A stretch of 64,000 bases of DNA from Trichoplax adhaerens (lineage: Eukaryota > Placozoa > Uniplacotomia > Trichoplacea > Trichoplacidae), in the NCBI RefSeq assembly GCF_000150275.1, contig NW_002060951.1, positions 991,178-1,055,177 on the forward strand, written 5' to 3'. A program made the position numbers and the translations under genes. Below, piece by piece: positions 1-12,743 of the stretch. The first letter of the stretch is position 1. The number at the start of each line of letters is the position of its first letter. The notes below the pieces were generated by a model. It made no database searches. It was not told the origin of the DNA and saw nothing but the letters and a program-made list of their open reading frames with translations.

Positions 1-2945
1 TGACTACTTCGGGAAAATAAATCATGGTCAGTAAAATACCCCAAAACAAAAAATATTATATATCTTACCTTTTCTGTCTATTATCCTTCCAGGATCGAAA
101 CGATCGATGTTTATTATGACTCTATCATCTAGCAACAAGATTATCTAAAATTCTTATCACGGTAATAGCTTGTATTTTAGTTATATCAATGGCACTCTAC
201 TCAGAGTAATTTAGTTGTATTCACAGCACCTTTATAATCTATTTTAACTATCATCACAGTTTACATGAATGAATAGAATATTAAACTTTACATCACTTGT
301 ATATACATTGGGTATTACATTCTTTTAGGTTATGAAATTGAACGCCGACCAAATACCGTATATCAAAAGCCATTCTAAGTGTAGCAATATTACTATCCCT
401 GATTACTATAGAAGTATCAGAACTATGGTTAATCTTGCATACCTTTATTAATATTCAGGCTACCTAGTAAAAAAAACTTCTGTATCCTTTTAGTAGCACT
501 GGTTTCTGTATGGAGTTGATAAGCACTTCGCTGTGCTAAACGTAAACATTTCTCAGTGATATCAATCGTGAGATTACAATCACTATATAGAAGAATAAAG
601 ATATCAGTTAAAAAGAATGAGGCAACCTAGATAGCAGTAATATTATATAATATATATAGTTTGGTATGATTAAATAGATGCTACAGCGTAGTTGCCATCG
701 TACATTACACATATCAGTACGCGTACAGGTGTACGTACTTTATCAATTCTATAGTTCATGACCTAAGTTACCTGTACGCGTATATTTAGGTTGCGCCGCA
801 CTTAACGAGAGTATGCAAGACGAAAGCTGTTAGTGTTTTTGAGATGAAAGATTATACTACCGAAATAAATGTAATACGAGCATATCTTATGCAATGACAT
901 AATGTAACGTCAATGGCATATGACTGCCGAAAACTGGTGATTACTCTTGACTATGGCCGTTTCTACGAGCGATGATTTATTAGGTAGAATACGAACAGTA
1001 TAACGCAAAATGGCAGATGCATAAATTATGCGCTATAATGCACCAATAACGTAGCTCATTGAATGCTATCGATCGCAATTTCTATATTAAATAGTGTAGT
1101 TGTTATTACCTTCCTTTAAGCAAATGTAACTCTTCCTGCTCCCCTTGTGCCTTACTATCCCTAGTTATAACAAGAGCAAAATAATAAATTTTAGCATCTA
1201 ACTGGAACTATTTTCTTATTCTTTGCTTCTAAAGAAGCATTACACATTATACAGTATTGTACTGATAGTATTACAAGACAACGAGATGACATCACAGCTA
1301 CATAATCGTCTTTTATTCGCTAGTTCCTATACGAGTAAAAACACGTAAGTCTACTCGATCTCAACTTAACATAGCCCAGAATAAAGTAGATGAGGGAATC
1401 AGCAAATCAAGTCATCGTTATCATCGTCATTCTAGCTCTCTCCTTTAAATCTAGCCTTATTACTACGTATCCTATAGTACAATAACAATATTGGCATGGT
1501 TCACCAATCACAAGAGCATACCAGAGCTTGGTCATTATCTCAGGTAAATTTTCATTTGTAGCCATCTTGGATAGGTCAGTTTTCCTGGGCAGTAGAATAA
1601 TGGAATCATAATGTCACATCAAATCACTTTACTAACTGATATCTACCAATGGTATATCTCTTATCATGCGAATATATTTCTGTTGTATACTAATCATACG
1701 AGTAGCGTAATAATAGTAAAAATAATTCTAGTATACGCGTCTACTGTCTACTACATAGGTACTGTATACTCGTTACTAGTACTAAAACATTCAAAGTTGC
1801 AGCAATACAAACATTTTCTCCTGTACTACTGTATTGGCTACAAATCCGTGGCTGTCAAAGCCTTAATATGTGCCATTGATAAATTATTATCGAAGCCATT
1901 ATCCCGTTGTAACGCTAATATAGTACAAAATTCTGCAGGATATTAAGATTCAAGCAGTCTAAACAACATGAAGTTAAGGCCACTAAAATAATCGCCACTA
2001 CTATGAATGATAATCCAAAAGGCTAGCTAACCTGAAAAGCTTCAAAGAACATCAAGTGCGTTGAAAATTCAGTTATTGATGTAAGTTGTAACCTGTATCA
2101 AGTCGCAGATTACTAGTAGTATATCTGAATTGGTCTAAAGGATCTTAACTAATCACCAAATCTGATTGTACTCGCTTAAAATATCGCAAATGGAAAGAAA
2201 TTCTTAATCAATTCTAACATCAAGGCGACGAGATTCCCCTTCCAAGGACTTGCATACGGAATTTTGGATGCTGTTAATATACACTGTACAGTATACATAC
2301 TGTCTAAGGTACAGACAGCTGATTAACAACACCCGCAGTAGCTATACACTGAGTGTAGAGTACAGTCACAGTATGGAACATTTCCCGCCTTTTTTTTTAT
2401 AGCTAACACATCACGTGGGACATGGCTGCAGTTGACACTCTGGTCTCGGTCTGGGACCGTCCTCTACAGTATTACAGTACGTTACGTACAGTACTGTAGC
2501 CCACTCATGCAAATGACTACTGTACAGTAGCAAAAATTGTAGCGTACAGTACTGACACTGTACACTTTGCAGTGCGTTACAGTAGTCTGTCTGTCCATCA
2601 GTATCCTTTGCACCAAGTTCTCATTTAAAGTTAGCTTTTATTTATTATACCGTATCATAATACAATAACATAAAGTTCATACGCCAGTAAGTTAAAGATG
2701 AAAATGACTACAAAATCAGACATGAAGGGAATATTTGTATGAAATAAACAATTCAAATTTTCTATCATCAATGCGATAGAATAACTATTCTATTTCAGCA
2801 ATAACAATATTATCAAGTTTATTCGCAAAATGATCTAGCAGCATCTAGACGACATGATACAAATTCTGATAACAATAAACCTATTCATAGGTTAAAGTTA
2901 TAAAATGGAAACTGCTAATCAGCAGATAAAGAAAAAAAATCAAGG
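1..2945. other. Intergenic, no gene recognised
   Basis: No coding pattern was recognised on either strand. The longest open frame (1611-1946, +) has no family resemblance and no good splice context. Positions 2270-2600 are rich in the palindromic words TACTGTA/TACAGTA, which recur elsewhere in the window. A TTTATT at 2818-2823 reads AATAAA on the minus strand, 123 bp past the calreticulin stop, and is a plausible polyadenylation signal for that gene. Confidence 0.6.
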
Positions 2946-5900
2946 TTATAATTCGTCTTTGCTCTTGCTACTATCTTTCTCTTCTTCTTCTTCTTCTTCT
3001 TCCGCTTCTGCTTCTTCTTCTTTTTGACCTTCTTCTGATTTCTTCTTCTCCTCTTCTTCCTTCTTCTTCTTTTCCTCTTCTTCAGCTTTCTTTTTGTCAA
3101 TCTGAAGAAATTAATCAATAGCATTCATTAGTCAAGATTCGTTACACCTTATTTGTGACAACTATTAATTATTGGCTCACCACTTCCTTAGCTTTTGTTT
3201 CTGGTCCCTTAGTCTGACCCCATGTATCGTCTCCAAATTTCTTGGCGTAATCGATATCATCAGTAACCAATACGTTGTCGAAAATAGTTCCAGCTTTCAC
3301 TTGCCACAAATCGAAACCAACATACGCGTTATCCTCAAACAAATAAAGGTTCGAGTCTTCTTTATAATCTGGGTTATCAATCTCTGGGTGTACCCATTCT
3401 CCCTTATATTTAGGATTGTCAATTTGCTTTGGCTTCCATTCACCCTAAATTGTAAAATGATCACAATACCATATCATTCAAAACGTATCCAATTACAACT
3501 GATATGCTATTTCAAGTATTACCTTAAATTCAGGATTATCGATCATAGGTGGTTCCCATTCTCCATCCATTTCATCATCCCAGTCTTCTGGTTTTTTCGC
3601 CTCAGGATCAGGAATGTGTTCTGCTTTATCCCAACCCTAAACAGAAGAATAAAATTTACTTTAAATTCTCAAACATAAATTGTATCAGGGTAGTAACTCA
3701 CATCGGGTTTTTTGTCCTCGGGATCGTCAATCTTTGCATTGTCGTCCCAATCTTCTGGCTTCTTCGCATTAGGATCTTTGATCTTCTTAGGTTGTAGTAA
3801 AGCCCAATCATCTTCCAATTTACCAGATTCTACGCTTTCGTTGTCAATTTTGACTTCGTAGGTATTGTCGGATTTAAGGATTAGCGTATATAAATGAGTT
3901 AATTCGTCATCCTGTCATTACAAATGTTTTATACTTTAATAAACTGGCAACAATCCAAACAATAATAGACATCCAAGAAAATACGTTACCTTGCACTTAA
4001 TTTCTTTCTTGATTAATTTATTTTCGCCTTGATAATTTAAAATAACGTGTACCTTCTTGGTACTATAACCGCAAATGTCAGGACCTAAAATGTTGATAAC
4101 AAATTAGTTATATCATCATTCCTTACAAATATCTCGAAAAAATGGTTATCATGCAGGATGTTGAACGACTAAAATCTTATTTACAGTAACAGGCACACAT
4201 GTGAACACTTTGTTCTAAATTGTTTAATAATAATCAATCTATTGTAGGCGAATGAAAATAATGGCATTCAAAAGCAACTGCTATAGTCTTACAGAATATC
4301 GTATACTATACATAAAATATTTCAAATTTCTAAAGTTTCCAAATTTTTTCAATAACGTACCGAACATAATATTGTACGGAGAATCACCATTCATTTTCTT
4401 TGGATTTAGCGAACTAGGGAAAAGCTGTCAATAATAATTATAATAATTGCTTAATAGGTATGTTTTAGATAAAGCAAGTACGAAATCCAAAAGAACAGAC
4501 AAGCAGCTAATAGATGCAAGACATTAACAGCCAAATTGTAAATACAATTGTTAAAGTCAGGTTAATTATGCTCATTTTTACAATTCAATGTGTACTAAAG
4601 CCAAAAATTTCACGCAATTTGTCTACTCTACAGTAAATAATAGATTTAGCTCAATTAGTTTATAACAGACACAACACTGGGTCAAAAGGAAAATAGTGAT
4701 CGATTCATCACAAATTGATGAAACAATCAAATTTAAAATTTTCTTTAATAACTGAACTGCTAAATTCTATGCCATCGGAAATAATTATGTTCCTGCATTA
4801 ATAATAAAGTATCACTAGTGCTGCACCTTGTTCGTATATACTCTTAAACTGTATAGAGTAACAAGTTCATGGTCGATCATAATTAAATTAACCTAAATGA
4901 TCTGAGTTAAGTTAATCACAATATTTACACTAGGTAGTAATCCATTATCATTTCCTAGATATAAATCGCAGCTTACGTATAACAAGTGATTTGCTAGTAA
5001 GATACAACTATCTACAAATGCGCTTGGATCATACCAGGAAATATCATTTACAAAGCAAGATTATATGTAACACAGTAAGTATTTACTAGGCTTATCAAAA
5101 CGTAAGTGCGCTCACAGTACAGAAGAGTACGATTCAAAATTTTGAAGACTAATATTAAGGATGGAAATACCCTGGAAAGAGGTAAAATGATGCTTATACC
5201 TAAATGGTAAGATCGGTCAATTGCAGTACATATATTATACACAGTGGACTAGTAAGATCACCATAAAATCAAATATGTAAGTCCATAGATACACCTGAAA
5301 ACTGTAAAATTACGTGCAATAATAAGCTCTAAAGTCTATCATGAGCCTATTGTGTTGTACTGCCTAAAAGAACACTTGCAAATTTACTGCTAATCGCAAG
5401 TTGTGGAGTTGGTCAATTTGCATCTCTTGTATCTAAAACACTTTCAGCACGCAGAGTGAGCATACTGTATAAATGGGATCAAGTTAAACAATACTCCTGT
5501 TCTTATTCCTATGTAATAATCCTATGCGGTAATCAAGTCCATAGTCATATGGGTTTTTATAAACAAATACTAGTTCGGAGTTTGAATTGTAGGCCAAGAA
5601 AGTATGACACAGAATACTAATTCCGTTAATAAAAAGAGTTGATTCTGTACTGGTACGTCATGATTAAAGATAATTCAGTAAAACCATTGTAAGTTTAGTA
5701 GGGCTAGACAAAATATGGAACTCATTCTATCGAATCGAAAGTTAAAAAAAAAACCTATTTCAGTAGAAGGTACTCTAGTACAGGAACAAAAAAAAACCAT
5801 GGCGAACTCGATCGATATGTACTCGTTTGAAAAAAGTAATTTCTACATCAAACTACCATTCTTCAAAATACTGCATATACGATTTACCTTGATATAACCA

Positions 5901-6427
5901 CCACCGCAATCAATACTTTGTTCATGCTTGACGGTAAATTGGAGGACCAACGCTTTGCCTTTATTGCTAAATGGTTTATCTAATTTAGCACTGACGGCAT
6001 AAAAGCGTGCATCTTGGCTAGTTTGAATACCTATGTGCAGACATGACATTTATGAATAATTAGATGTATTGCAGGTTAATTTGTGTCATTTTTTTTTTTT
6101 CTACAGCCTCGCTCAGGTCAGCAAACTGTGTAAATTGAATTGATACCTTTGTCCTTCTCAGCATCACCATAAAATTTACCAGCAGTCAACACAAATTTTC
6201 CATAATCGCTTTTGCTTGTCGATTGAACCCATCGGCTCTCCCAGTCGGGGCCTACGACAATCAAAAATTGGATTATAAAAATGATCGCTTAAAACTAGAT
6301 AGAGCAAATTAACTTGAGTAACAATTGCTTGCCACTACTTACTGTCGAATTTTTCAACGAAGTAGGCCGTAGGGTCGGCAATGACAAGACTAGAAAGTGC
6401 CAAGCAAAGTAACGCTATCCTCATCAT
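2946..6427 (-). CDS. CALR: Calreticulin, ER calcium-binding lectin chaperone
   Basis: Calreticulin is an ER-lumen chaperone for monoglucosylated glycoproteins and a Ca2+ store. Nine coding exons (5'->3' on the minus strand): 6343-6427, 6147-6251, 5888-6030, 4361-4424, 3990-4084, 3702-3911, 3523-3636, 3181-3444, 2946-3101. They join in frame into 411 aa, close to the usual 400-420. Visible parts: a signal peptide (residues 1 to about 17, [17 protein letters not shown]); the N-domain; the P-domain with repeated [10 protein letters not shown] / [13 protein letters not shown] units followed by GEWxPxxIDNPxYK units; a charged C-tail; and a terminal KDEL retrieval signal. The start is the first of two adjacent ATGs. 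The C-tail is an alternating Glu/Lys tract rather than the usual Asp/Glu run. An ER-stress element lies upstream (6589-6607). Identification is secure. Confidence 0.97.
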
Positions 6428-6588
6428 CTTTTTTTACCAGTTGCTTCGCTCGCGTCCAATGTTGCAAGTCTACCAAGTGATGAGTCGATTTAATATCCTT
6501 GCTTAGTCATACCAGGTCGTGAAATACCACGCACCACTGTGGGAATGAGGTTGGGCACGTGTGTCACAGACAACGGAGTCGATGATGG

Positions 6589-6607
6589 CGTGGAGAATTC
6601 TGATTGG
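6589..6607 (-). promoter_or_regulatory. ER stress response element (ERSE)
   Basis: The plus strand reads CGTGG-AGAATTCTG-ATTGG, so on the calreticulin coding strand it is exactly CCAAT-N9-CCACG. This is the known vertebrate ERSE, bound by NF-Y and ATF6/XBP1. It lies 162-180 bp upstream of the calreticulin ATG. Calreticulin, GRP78 and GRP94 are the classical ERSE-controlled genes. Function here is inferred from the match and the position. Confidence 0.75.
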
Positions 6608-6677
6608 TCTATATTGTTATTATCCAATCACAAGGGCTCCGACAGTTGAACGATGGGACATTCTCGAATCAGACATG

Positions 6678-6696
6678 CGTACTCCATGGTGATTGG
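6678..6696 (-). promoter_or_regulatory. Second, imperfect ERSE-like site
   Basis: CGTAC-TCCATGGTG-ATTGG keeps the 9-bp spacing and the CCAAT half, but the CCACG half reads GTACG on the coding strand. It lies 89 bp from the perfect site in the same orientation. Multiple ERSEs are common in ER chaperone promoters, but this one may be chance. Confidence 0.35.
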
Positions 6697-6980
6697 CGAT
6701 GCGCGTGCGTACTCGCTTCATCATCCAACCAACAGCACCGTCCATCTTGGACTTTCTTCTTCACCAATTTCATCATCAAAGCTTAAGAGTGTACAATATA
6801 CGGAATATACTCAGTTGGAATATTATTCAATACAGCCATAGTGCTCTTCATTAGAAGATCACCGTGTAGGATTGCTGTCGTCAGTAATCCTACTCCAGTT
6901 TAGAATGCAATGAGTAGACCTTAGACTTACTGCCTTCGACTGAAATTGGTTGATGTTGAAAGTGATTAAAATATCCATAA

Positions 6981-7520
6981 AAATATACAGTACTGTCGAT
7001 GCTACTTTAAAACGGTACTGGCATACTAGTCGTCGATTTTCAAACTACACTGTACTCACCCAACTACTAAGTAATGCTTGTAGCGAATCTACTAGACTAG
7101 CAGAGTGCTGCAGATCGAGTGCAGTTGTGGACTACTTGATCAAATATCAATAGAATATACATTACTGTCGATGCTACTTTAAAACGGTATTGGCATACCA
7201 GTCGTCGATTTTCAAACTACACTTTACTCACTGTCTCCAACTACGAAGTAATGCTTGTAGCGAATCTACTAGACTAGCAGAGTGCTGCAGATCGAGTGCA
7301 GTTAGGGACTACTTGATGAAAGATCAATAAAATATAGTTAATTTTCCCTAAAATATACAGTACTGTCGATGCTACTTTAAAACGGCACTGGCATACCAGT
7401 TGTCGATTTTTAAACTGCACTGTACTCACTGTCTCCAACTACTAAGTAATGCTTGTAGCAAATCTAGTAGACTAGTACAGGACTGCAGATCGAGTGCAGT
7501 TAGGGACTATTTGATGTTAG
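6981..7520. repeat. Three direct copies of a ~175-bp unit
   Basis: Copies begin near 6981, 7153 and 7350. Each contains the blocks TACTGTCGATGCTACTTTAA, GTCGATTTTCAAACTACACT and CTGCAGATCGAGTGCAGTTA, with a few substitutions and short linkers. Similarity is high, so the duplication is fairly recent. No open reading frame is shared by the copies. Confidence 0.85.
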
Positions 7521-8008
7521 CTAAAGCACAAGTCTGCGGTGCAATATAAATGAAATTTCAGGCTGCAGTCATCCTCGTCTTTCGTCGGATAACTCTATCA
7601 TTGACTACATAATGTACTTTAGTCTGCAATATACAGTACAGTAGACTCTGGCGAAAGTGCAAGTATTATCATGGCGATGATAACAAGCGGAGAACGCTTG
7701 CTGAACTGAAGAGTAGATGGAGCAAACAATTTTCCATTTGTCTAGAACTACTTGAGGCCATGACGAGCGTCCACGATTCCACAATCCTTCGATGGTACTC
7801 TACCGTACACTATAAAGTACAGCACCTGCAATAAACACAACTCCCAGTCAACTTACCCTTTACAACTGTACCGTACAATAGTAAATAGTGGACTACCGAA
7901 GACAGGACAGTATAAATATAAATAAAATATATATTCTATCCGTTGTCATGGTGCAGCTCGAGGCCTTGATGGTCTGCAGCTAGGTCTTGCGTACAGTATA
8001 GAATAATA

Positions 8009-9259
8009 ATGGCGTCCAGTGAAGATGACGAAGATATTCAAGCTTACCTTCAAAATCTATCCAAGAAGACAACTTCCAAACCAGATCATACTCGAAAATT
8101 CAAATTATCGTTAAGCGATGAAGATATTGATGTATCAAGCATCTCAATATCAGAGGATCACTCTGATGGAGACATGGAGCAAGATAATCAGGTTCGAGCC
8201 AACAGCAGTCTTGACTCAACATCACAACCGTTACAACAAATCAATCACTCCATATCCAACCGATCCATGGTTAGGTCTGCAAATAGCTCAACCAACTCCA
8301 TTGACAGTGCAGTCCCTAATATGCAAGATTTACAGTCAATACCTGATGATGATGACCTATTCAACGATTCACAAACTAAGAGTACCGCTTCGCCTTCTGA
8401 ATCTTTCCAGTTGCAAGTTCACAACATCGATGAGCTGTTGAGCGATACTAATGAAATAAACGAGGAACTTAGCTCTCATAGAGAAAGCGCCGAAGAAATA
8501 GAAGAGGATGTCAATCACGATTCCTACGATCGTGATGATGATTATTCTTCCATCAAATCACAAGATAATATTTCAAGTGATAATAGATCTCAGAATAGTC
8601 TAGCAGAAGATATAAAGTCCATTTCTAACTTAGAATCATCGATACAGACTATCCGTGATGAAACACATTCTGTCCACAAGTCTATTCAGTCAGATATTGA
8701 AAGTTTGCATTATTCTACGGACGATTTTGTAACTGAAGACAGTAGCGCGCGTAAAGAGTCCCTTATTTTGTCTCGTAGCGCAACTTCCGACACCGACTAC
8801 TCAACCAGCAGCGATACTACCTCTTCCAGTCGTCGCTCTGTAGTAAACACAAAGTCGAATTCCAAAGATATTATCGTAAAAGACGCTGAAGTTCAAACAG
8901 ACTCACCTCCTAGGCAAGGTAACATCCAAACATCGATCGGTCCAAGTTATGGCCATGAATATTTAGATCCAGCGCCTATTGCAACACACGTAATCAGCCC
9001 CGATGCATTAGAAGCGGTAACTGCTTATAACCCTATGACTGTCGCTCTGAATAACATGCTACGAGATCAACTAAATTTAACGAAGAACTTTGTGGACTCA
9101 AACAGGAGGCTTTATAACGCCGAAATTGATAATATCCAGTCGAATTCTTATCATTATGTCACACTGCAAGATACCAAACGGTATATTCAGGAAAATAGAA
9201 GGCCTCGACTTACTTACGAAGAAGCATTAAAGCAAGTTTTGGCTGAACAGGAATATTAA
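8009..9259 (+). CDS. Probable DUF4614 / C19orf44-like protein
   Basis: A single open exon of 416 aa starting with ATG in MASSEDDEDIQAYLQ. The first ~300 residues are low-complexity, rich in Ser, Asp and Glu, and look disordered. The last ~110 residues are different: VQTDSPPRQ, then YLDPAPIATHVISPDALEAV, TAYNPMTVALNNMLRDQL, a helical NSYHYVTLQDTKRYI segment and RPRLTYEEALKQVLAE. This order resembles my memory of the conserved C-terminal DUF4614 domain of human C19orf44, whose function is unknown. The family call is from recall only. The acidic N-terminus, the length and the lack of introns are seen directly. Confidence 0.65.
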   Translation: MASSEDDEDIQAYLQNLSKKTTSKPDHTRKFKLSLSDEDIDVSSISISEDHSDGDMEQDNQVRANSSLDSTSQPLQQINHSISNRSMVRSANSSTNSIDSAVPNMQDLQSIPDDDDLFNDSQTKSTASPSESFQLQVHNIDELLSDTNEINEELSSHRESAEEIEEDVNHDSYDRDDDYSSIKSQDNISSDNRSQNSLAEDIKSISNLESSIQTIRDETHSVHKSIQSDIESLHYSTDDFVTEDSSARKESLILSRSATSDTDYSTSSDTTSSSRRSVVNTKSNSKDIIVKDAEVQTDSPPRQGNIQTSIGPSYGHEYLDPAPIATHVISPDALEAVTAYNPMTVALNNMLRDQLNLTKNFVDSNRRLYNAEIDNIQSNSYHYVTLQDTKRYIQENRRPRLTYEEALKQVLAEQEY

Positions 9260-11965
9260 ATTTAAAATTGAATCATCGCATGATCTTGGCGCTAAAGTTG
9301 TAATGACTGTTACGAGATCTAATTGAAATATTCACTTCTAACACAATCTTAGTTGATGTTATATCATCGGAAGTAAAAATTCTTGGATACGTTCAGTTAT
9401 TTTGATAGCAATACAATCTAAAATTGTTTTATTACTACGAAACAGTACGATATTATACGTATGAGATGCCTATTTTGTATTATTCCAGCCGTAATAATAT
9501 TAATTCATTGATCAAATGCTCTGATTACTTGTACATTATTGCATATATACTAACAGTTATGACTATTAGCAGATAATAGACGCTGCTATGACTCAAATTT
9601 GGACTTCAAAGTGTCGTCACCATCTACAGCACTATATTCATTAGTTGAGCTGTGATCATGGCTTCAATATTAAATTAGAAAACAAGTTTTCTTTTATTAA
9701 TTCAGCTTCGTACGTGTATTATCCGACTATTACGTTTTTATGCTAATGACCTACTTCGAGGAAATAGGACACATTTCTCAACTATTATTTTATTATCTCA
9801 TTCCATTCCGACATATACTTAACGATATTGCAATATATTTGTGTATTAATCAATGAAGTAATCGACTAATGCCAACTATACCTATCTATAGTTGCATTTA
9901 ATATCAGCTCCCTAACTTAAATGAGGTTTATGTGCACTATTTAGATAGTATATTAAACCAGAGACTTCTACACACTAACAATTATATAAAATTGAAGCAG
10001 CTGTCATGCTGATATATATAATGTCAGATTCTGACGAATTTCCCTTTTGAGCGGTTGCTATACAAATGATTATATCAACAAGGTAACCCTAAATCATTTC
10101 AACCGTTGATACTGTAAATCGGGTGTTGTTATGATTTAATTTATTGATTCGTAAGAATTAAATAAAGCTTTATTTTTTAAAATCTAATTAATGACTAATT
10201 GCATCATTGAGCTTTTTTCGATTGTGTCTAAATTAGATCATCTATAGCGAGTGTAGTATTTGCGTAATAATAAATATGCGTATTCCCGCTGACCCATAAT
10301 AACCGATTCTGTATATTCTGCAATGGTTTTATGGGTACAGCACATATGGCACAACTAAAGTAAATCAGAATGATAACACACAATCAATCCCCTTAAACTA
10401 CCACACTCTGCTGTAAAATAGATAGTAAAATTTTTTAAATGATCTTTGGAATTACTTAATAATCTAGCTGTATCTGACATAAACCTTCTAAATAGTGTAT
10501 GATTTAATAATCAGAATATTGACACGAGCGAACATTAATAATACCTCATTAGGATATGCTATTTATTAAAAATAATGTTGTACTGTCAATCATACTGGCG
10601 TAATTCCTTTCGATGCGAAAATAATACATATCATTATAATTATATTAGCCATGTTGCATTGCATTTATTTGCATAGTCTGGTTGCTACCAGTTAGGAAAA
10701 TAAATTATGCCCATATACTTTAGTAGTTAGAGATCGCATATGCTATTATTTCTGTAATGACCATGACAGTACACTGTCATTCCTAACCTGTATAGCCTAA
10801 TACTATAAATGCATCACAACTATCAAATTATTCATTCCATTATTATCATTGCATAATCTTGATCAGTTAATGACATCCTGCTAGAGGTCATGCTGTAGTA
10901 CAAATTAAGTCGTTTTGATTCTTAAATGATAATTTATAACTACCTCAGTATCGGTTAGACTGAATTAATGTTAGAGAGGTAATCTATTTCATGTTAATAC
11001 CTATCAAAGGGAATGTCATCCTGCGCAAATTTTGAGTACTTTGAACTCATTTTATCTAATAAAATTGATGACCTTTTCTATTTGTATTGATTTATACCTA
11101 CAGTACGTAATGGAAATTTAAAATAATTCAGATAATAAATTAGAAGACTATACTAATGATTCAAGATTATTATTATTAGCAACGTTTATTAGTGTTTTGT
11201 AAGATACCGTTATTGCTATGATATCTAAGATAGTAAAGAAATCTGGGCTATCGACGTTGAATTAGTAAGTTTGACTAGATCAAATAAATCTGAGTATATT
11301 AGTAATGAGGTTATCACCAGTTAAGTACTTGCTATGATAGTAAGGCATAATACGAGTATATTCTTATTGCAATTATCAGCAAATATGTGTATTCCTTGTA
11401 ATATAATCCGAATAAAATCCATTAGAAAATGATAACCCAGTAAAGTATGTTAGGATTATAGCAAGCAAAGTAATAATGATATCAACTTAGCCAAAAAATA
11501 TATTATCTATCTACGGTAACATTTTATTTTAACATTAAGTCGGACCAACAATGAAGGAAGAGAATAACAGCGTTGAATGGCAAGCTTATACCATTATCAT
11601 GCTAATCATAACTGAAGAATTATATTAATTTTCTTTCCCAAGAAAGGTGTATCTGCATTGAATATAACTATCTTGTTGGATTTATAATAAATGAAGGCGT
11701 GTCGAACTATTTCTTGTTGACATTTGTATTCTTGGAGCCAGGTACAGCTCCGGTAGCGAAATATCGACATGCGCCCCTAGTGGCAAGGTTCATTTGTGGA
11801 GTCGTTTAAAGTCACAGCTACAGTGGACTACTTCCTTTCTATTGCCTGGCAGGAACCCATCAGCAAGGCAAATCTATCACTATAATTTAAGAATGATTAT
11901 ATTAATGCAGTCAAAAGGTGAATCAATTTTTTAATCAATCAATCTTTACCTTTATAGCTGCAAAC
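9260..11965. other. Intergenic, nothing recognised
   Basis: 2.7 kb of AT-rich sequence with no long open frame, no tandem repeat and no recognisable RNA gene. The 3' end of the upstream gene and the promoter of the Dab-like gene must lie here. Confidence 0.6.
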
Positions 11966-12028
11966 ATGAGTGAACCTCGTACACCAGTTACTCCAACTAC
12001 GCCGGGAGACTCCGTGGACGGATCAAAA
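11966..12028 (+). other. Possible upstream coding exon of the Dab-like gene
   Basis: An ATG opens a Pro/Thr-rich frame (MSEPRTPVTPTTPGDSVDGS). A GT donor follows codon 21 at 12029 in phase 0, and an AG at 12757-12758 in the PTB exon would accept it in frame, giving about 816 aa. The alternative is a start at the in-frame ATG at 12744. Other donors within this frame are out of phase. Transcript data would decide. Confidence 0.4.
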
Positions 12029-12743
12029 GTCAAAAGTTACTTTTCTAGCTGGATACCAACCAAAGGTTCTAGAACGATCCTAAACTCTGATAGTATAATC
12101 ATCCGCTACTCGAATTTTTTAAAATGATCATGAGATCCAATACAATGTTAAATTAACGTCGGTGACGACATGCTTTTTATATCCGACCACACACTGTGCA
12201 TGCAGAATAATGTATTGATCAATCTCTATACGGTTATTTCTGTAATATTTAGAGTTATTCTAACTTTTTGCACAATAGCTCAACAGGTTTATATTATATC
12301 ATGACAACATTAACTACCTTATCCTATTCTTAACATTTCAAGGCGCAACTACATATAAATTAACTAATGTGCTATTAGGTTTTGACTTATAGACGTTCTC
12401 AATTAGAACTTAAGCGGCTTTTTATAGACTTGATTAATCTCCCTTACGATAGCTTTAGTTACAGTACAAAGTTTTTGGTTAAATCAGAAAAGGTTAACGA
12501 CCGTCCGGAATCTTATTATAGCGCTTTTGCATTCTCTACTTTTTTGCCAGGAAAAAGATTATTGCTATCACGTATAGCTTATCACTTTAATTAAAATACT
12601 TTTTTAACCTTCCATTTCATAACTTTAAAAACACATGTATACGAATACTAACTTCTGACAAGACTTTAGAATCGTGATCGTTAATTAATCACGATCACAC
12701 TCATTAAAGCCGACTTTAATTGCCACATATCCTAATCGAAAAA

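Larger units (their letters stand above)
6428..8008. other. Divergent intergenic region calreticulin / DUF4614-like
   Basis: Contains the calreticulin promoter with CCAAT boxes on both strands and the ERSE. From about 6981 it also holds a threefold direct repeat. No coding exon was recognised. Confidence 0.6.

Noticed and set aside
1611-1946. 111-aa open frame on the plus strand
   Set aside because: Start is ATG but composition is random-looking, with no domain, no splice partner and no neighbour support.
3330-3360. GGTTCGAGTC resembling a tRNA B box
   Set aside because: It lies in a calreticulin exon and has no A box or cloverleaf around it. No tRNA or rRNA gene was recognised anywhere in the window.
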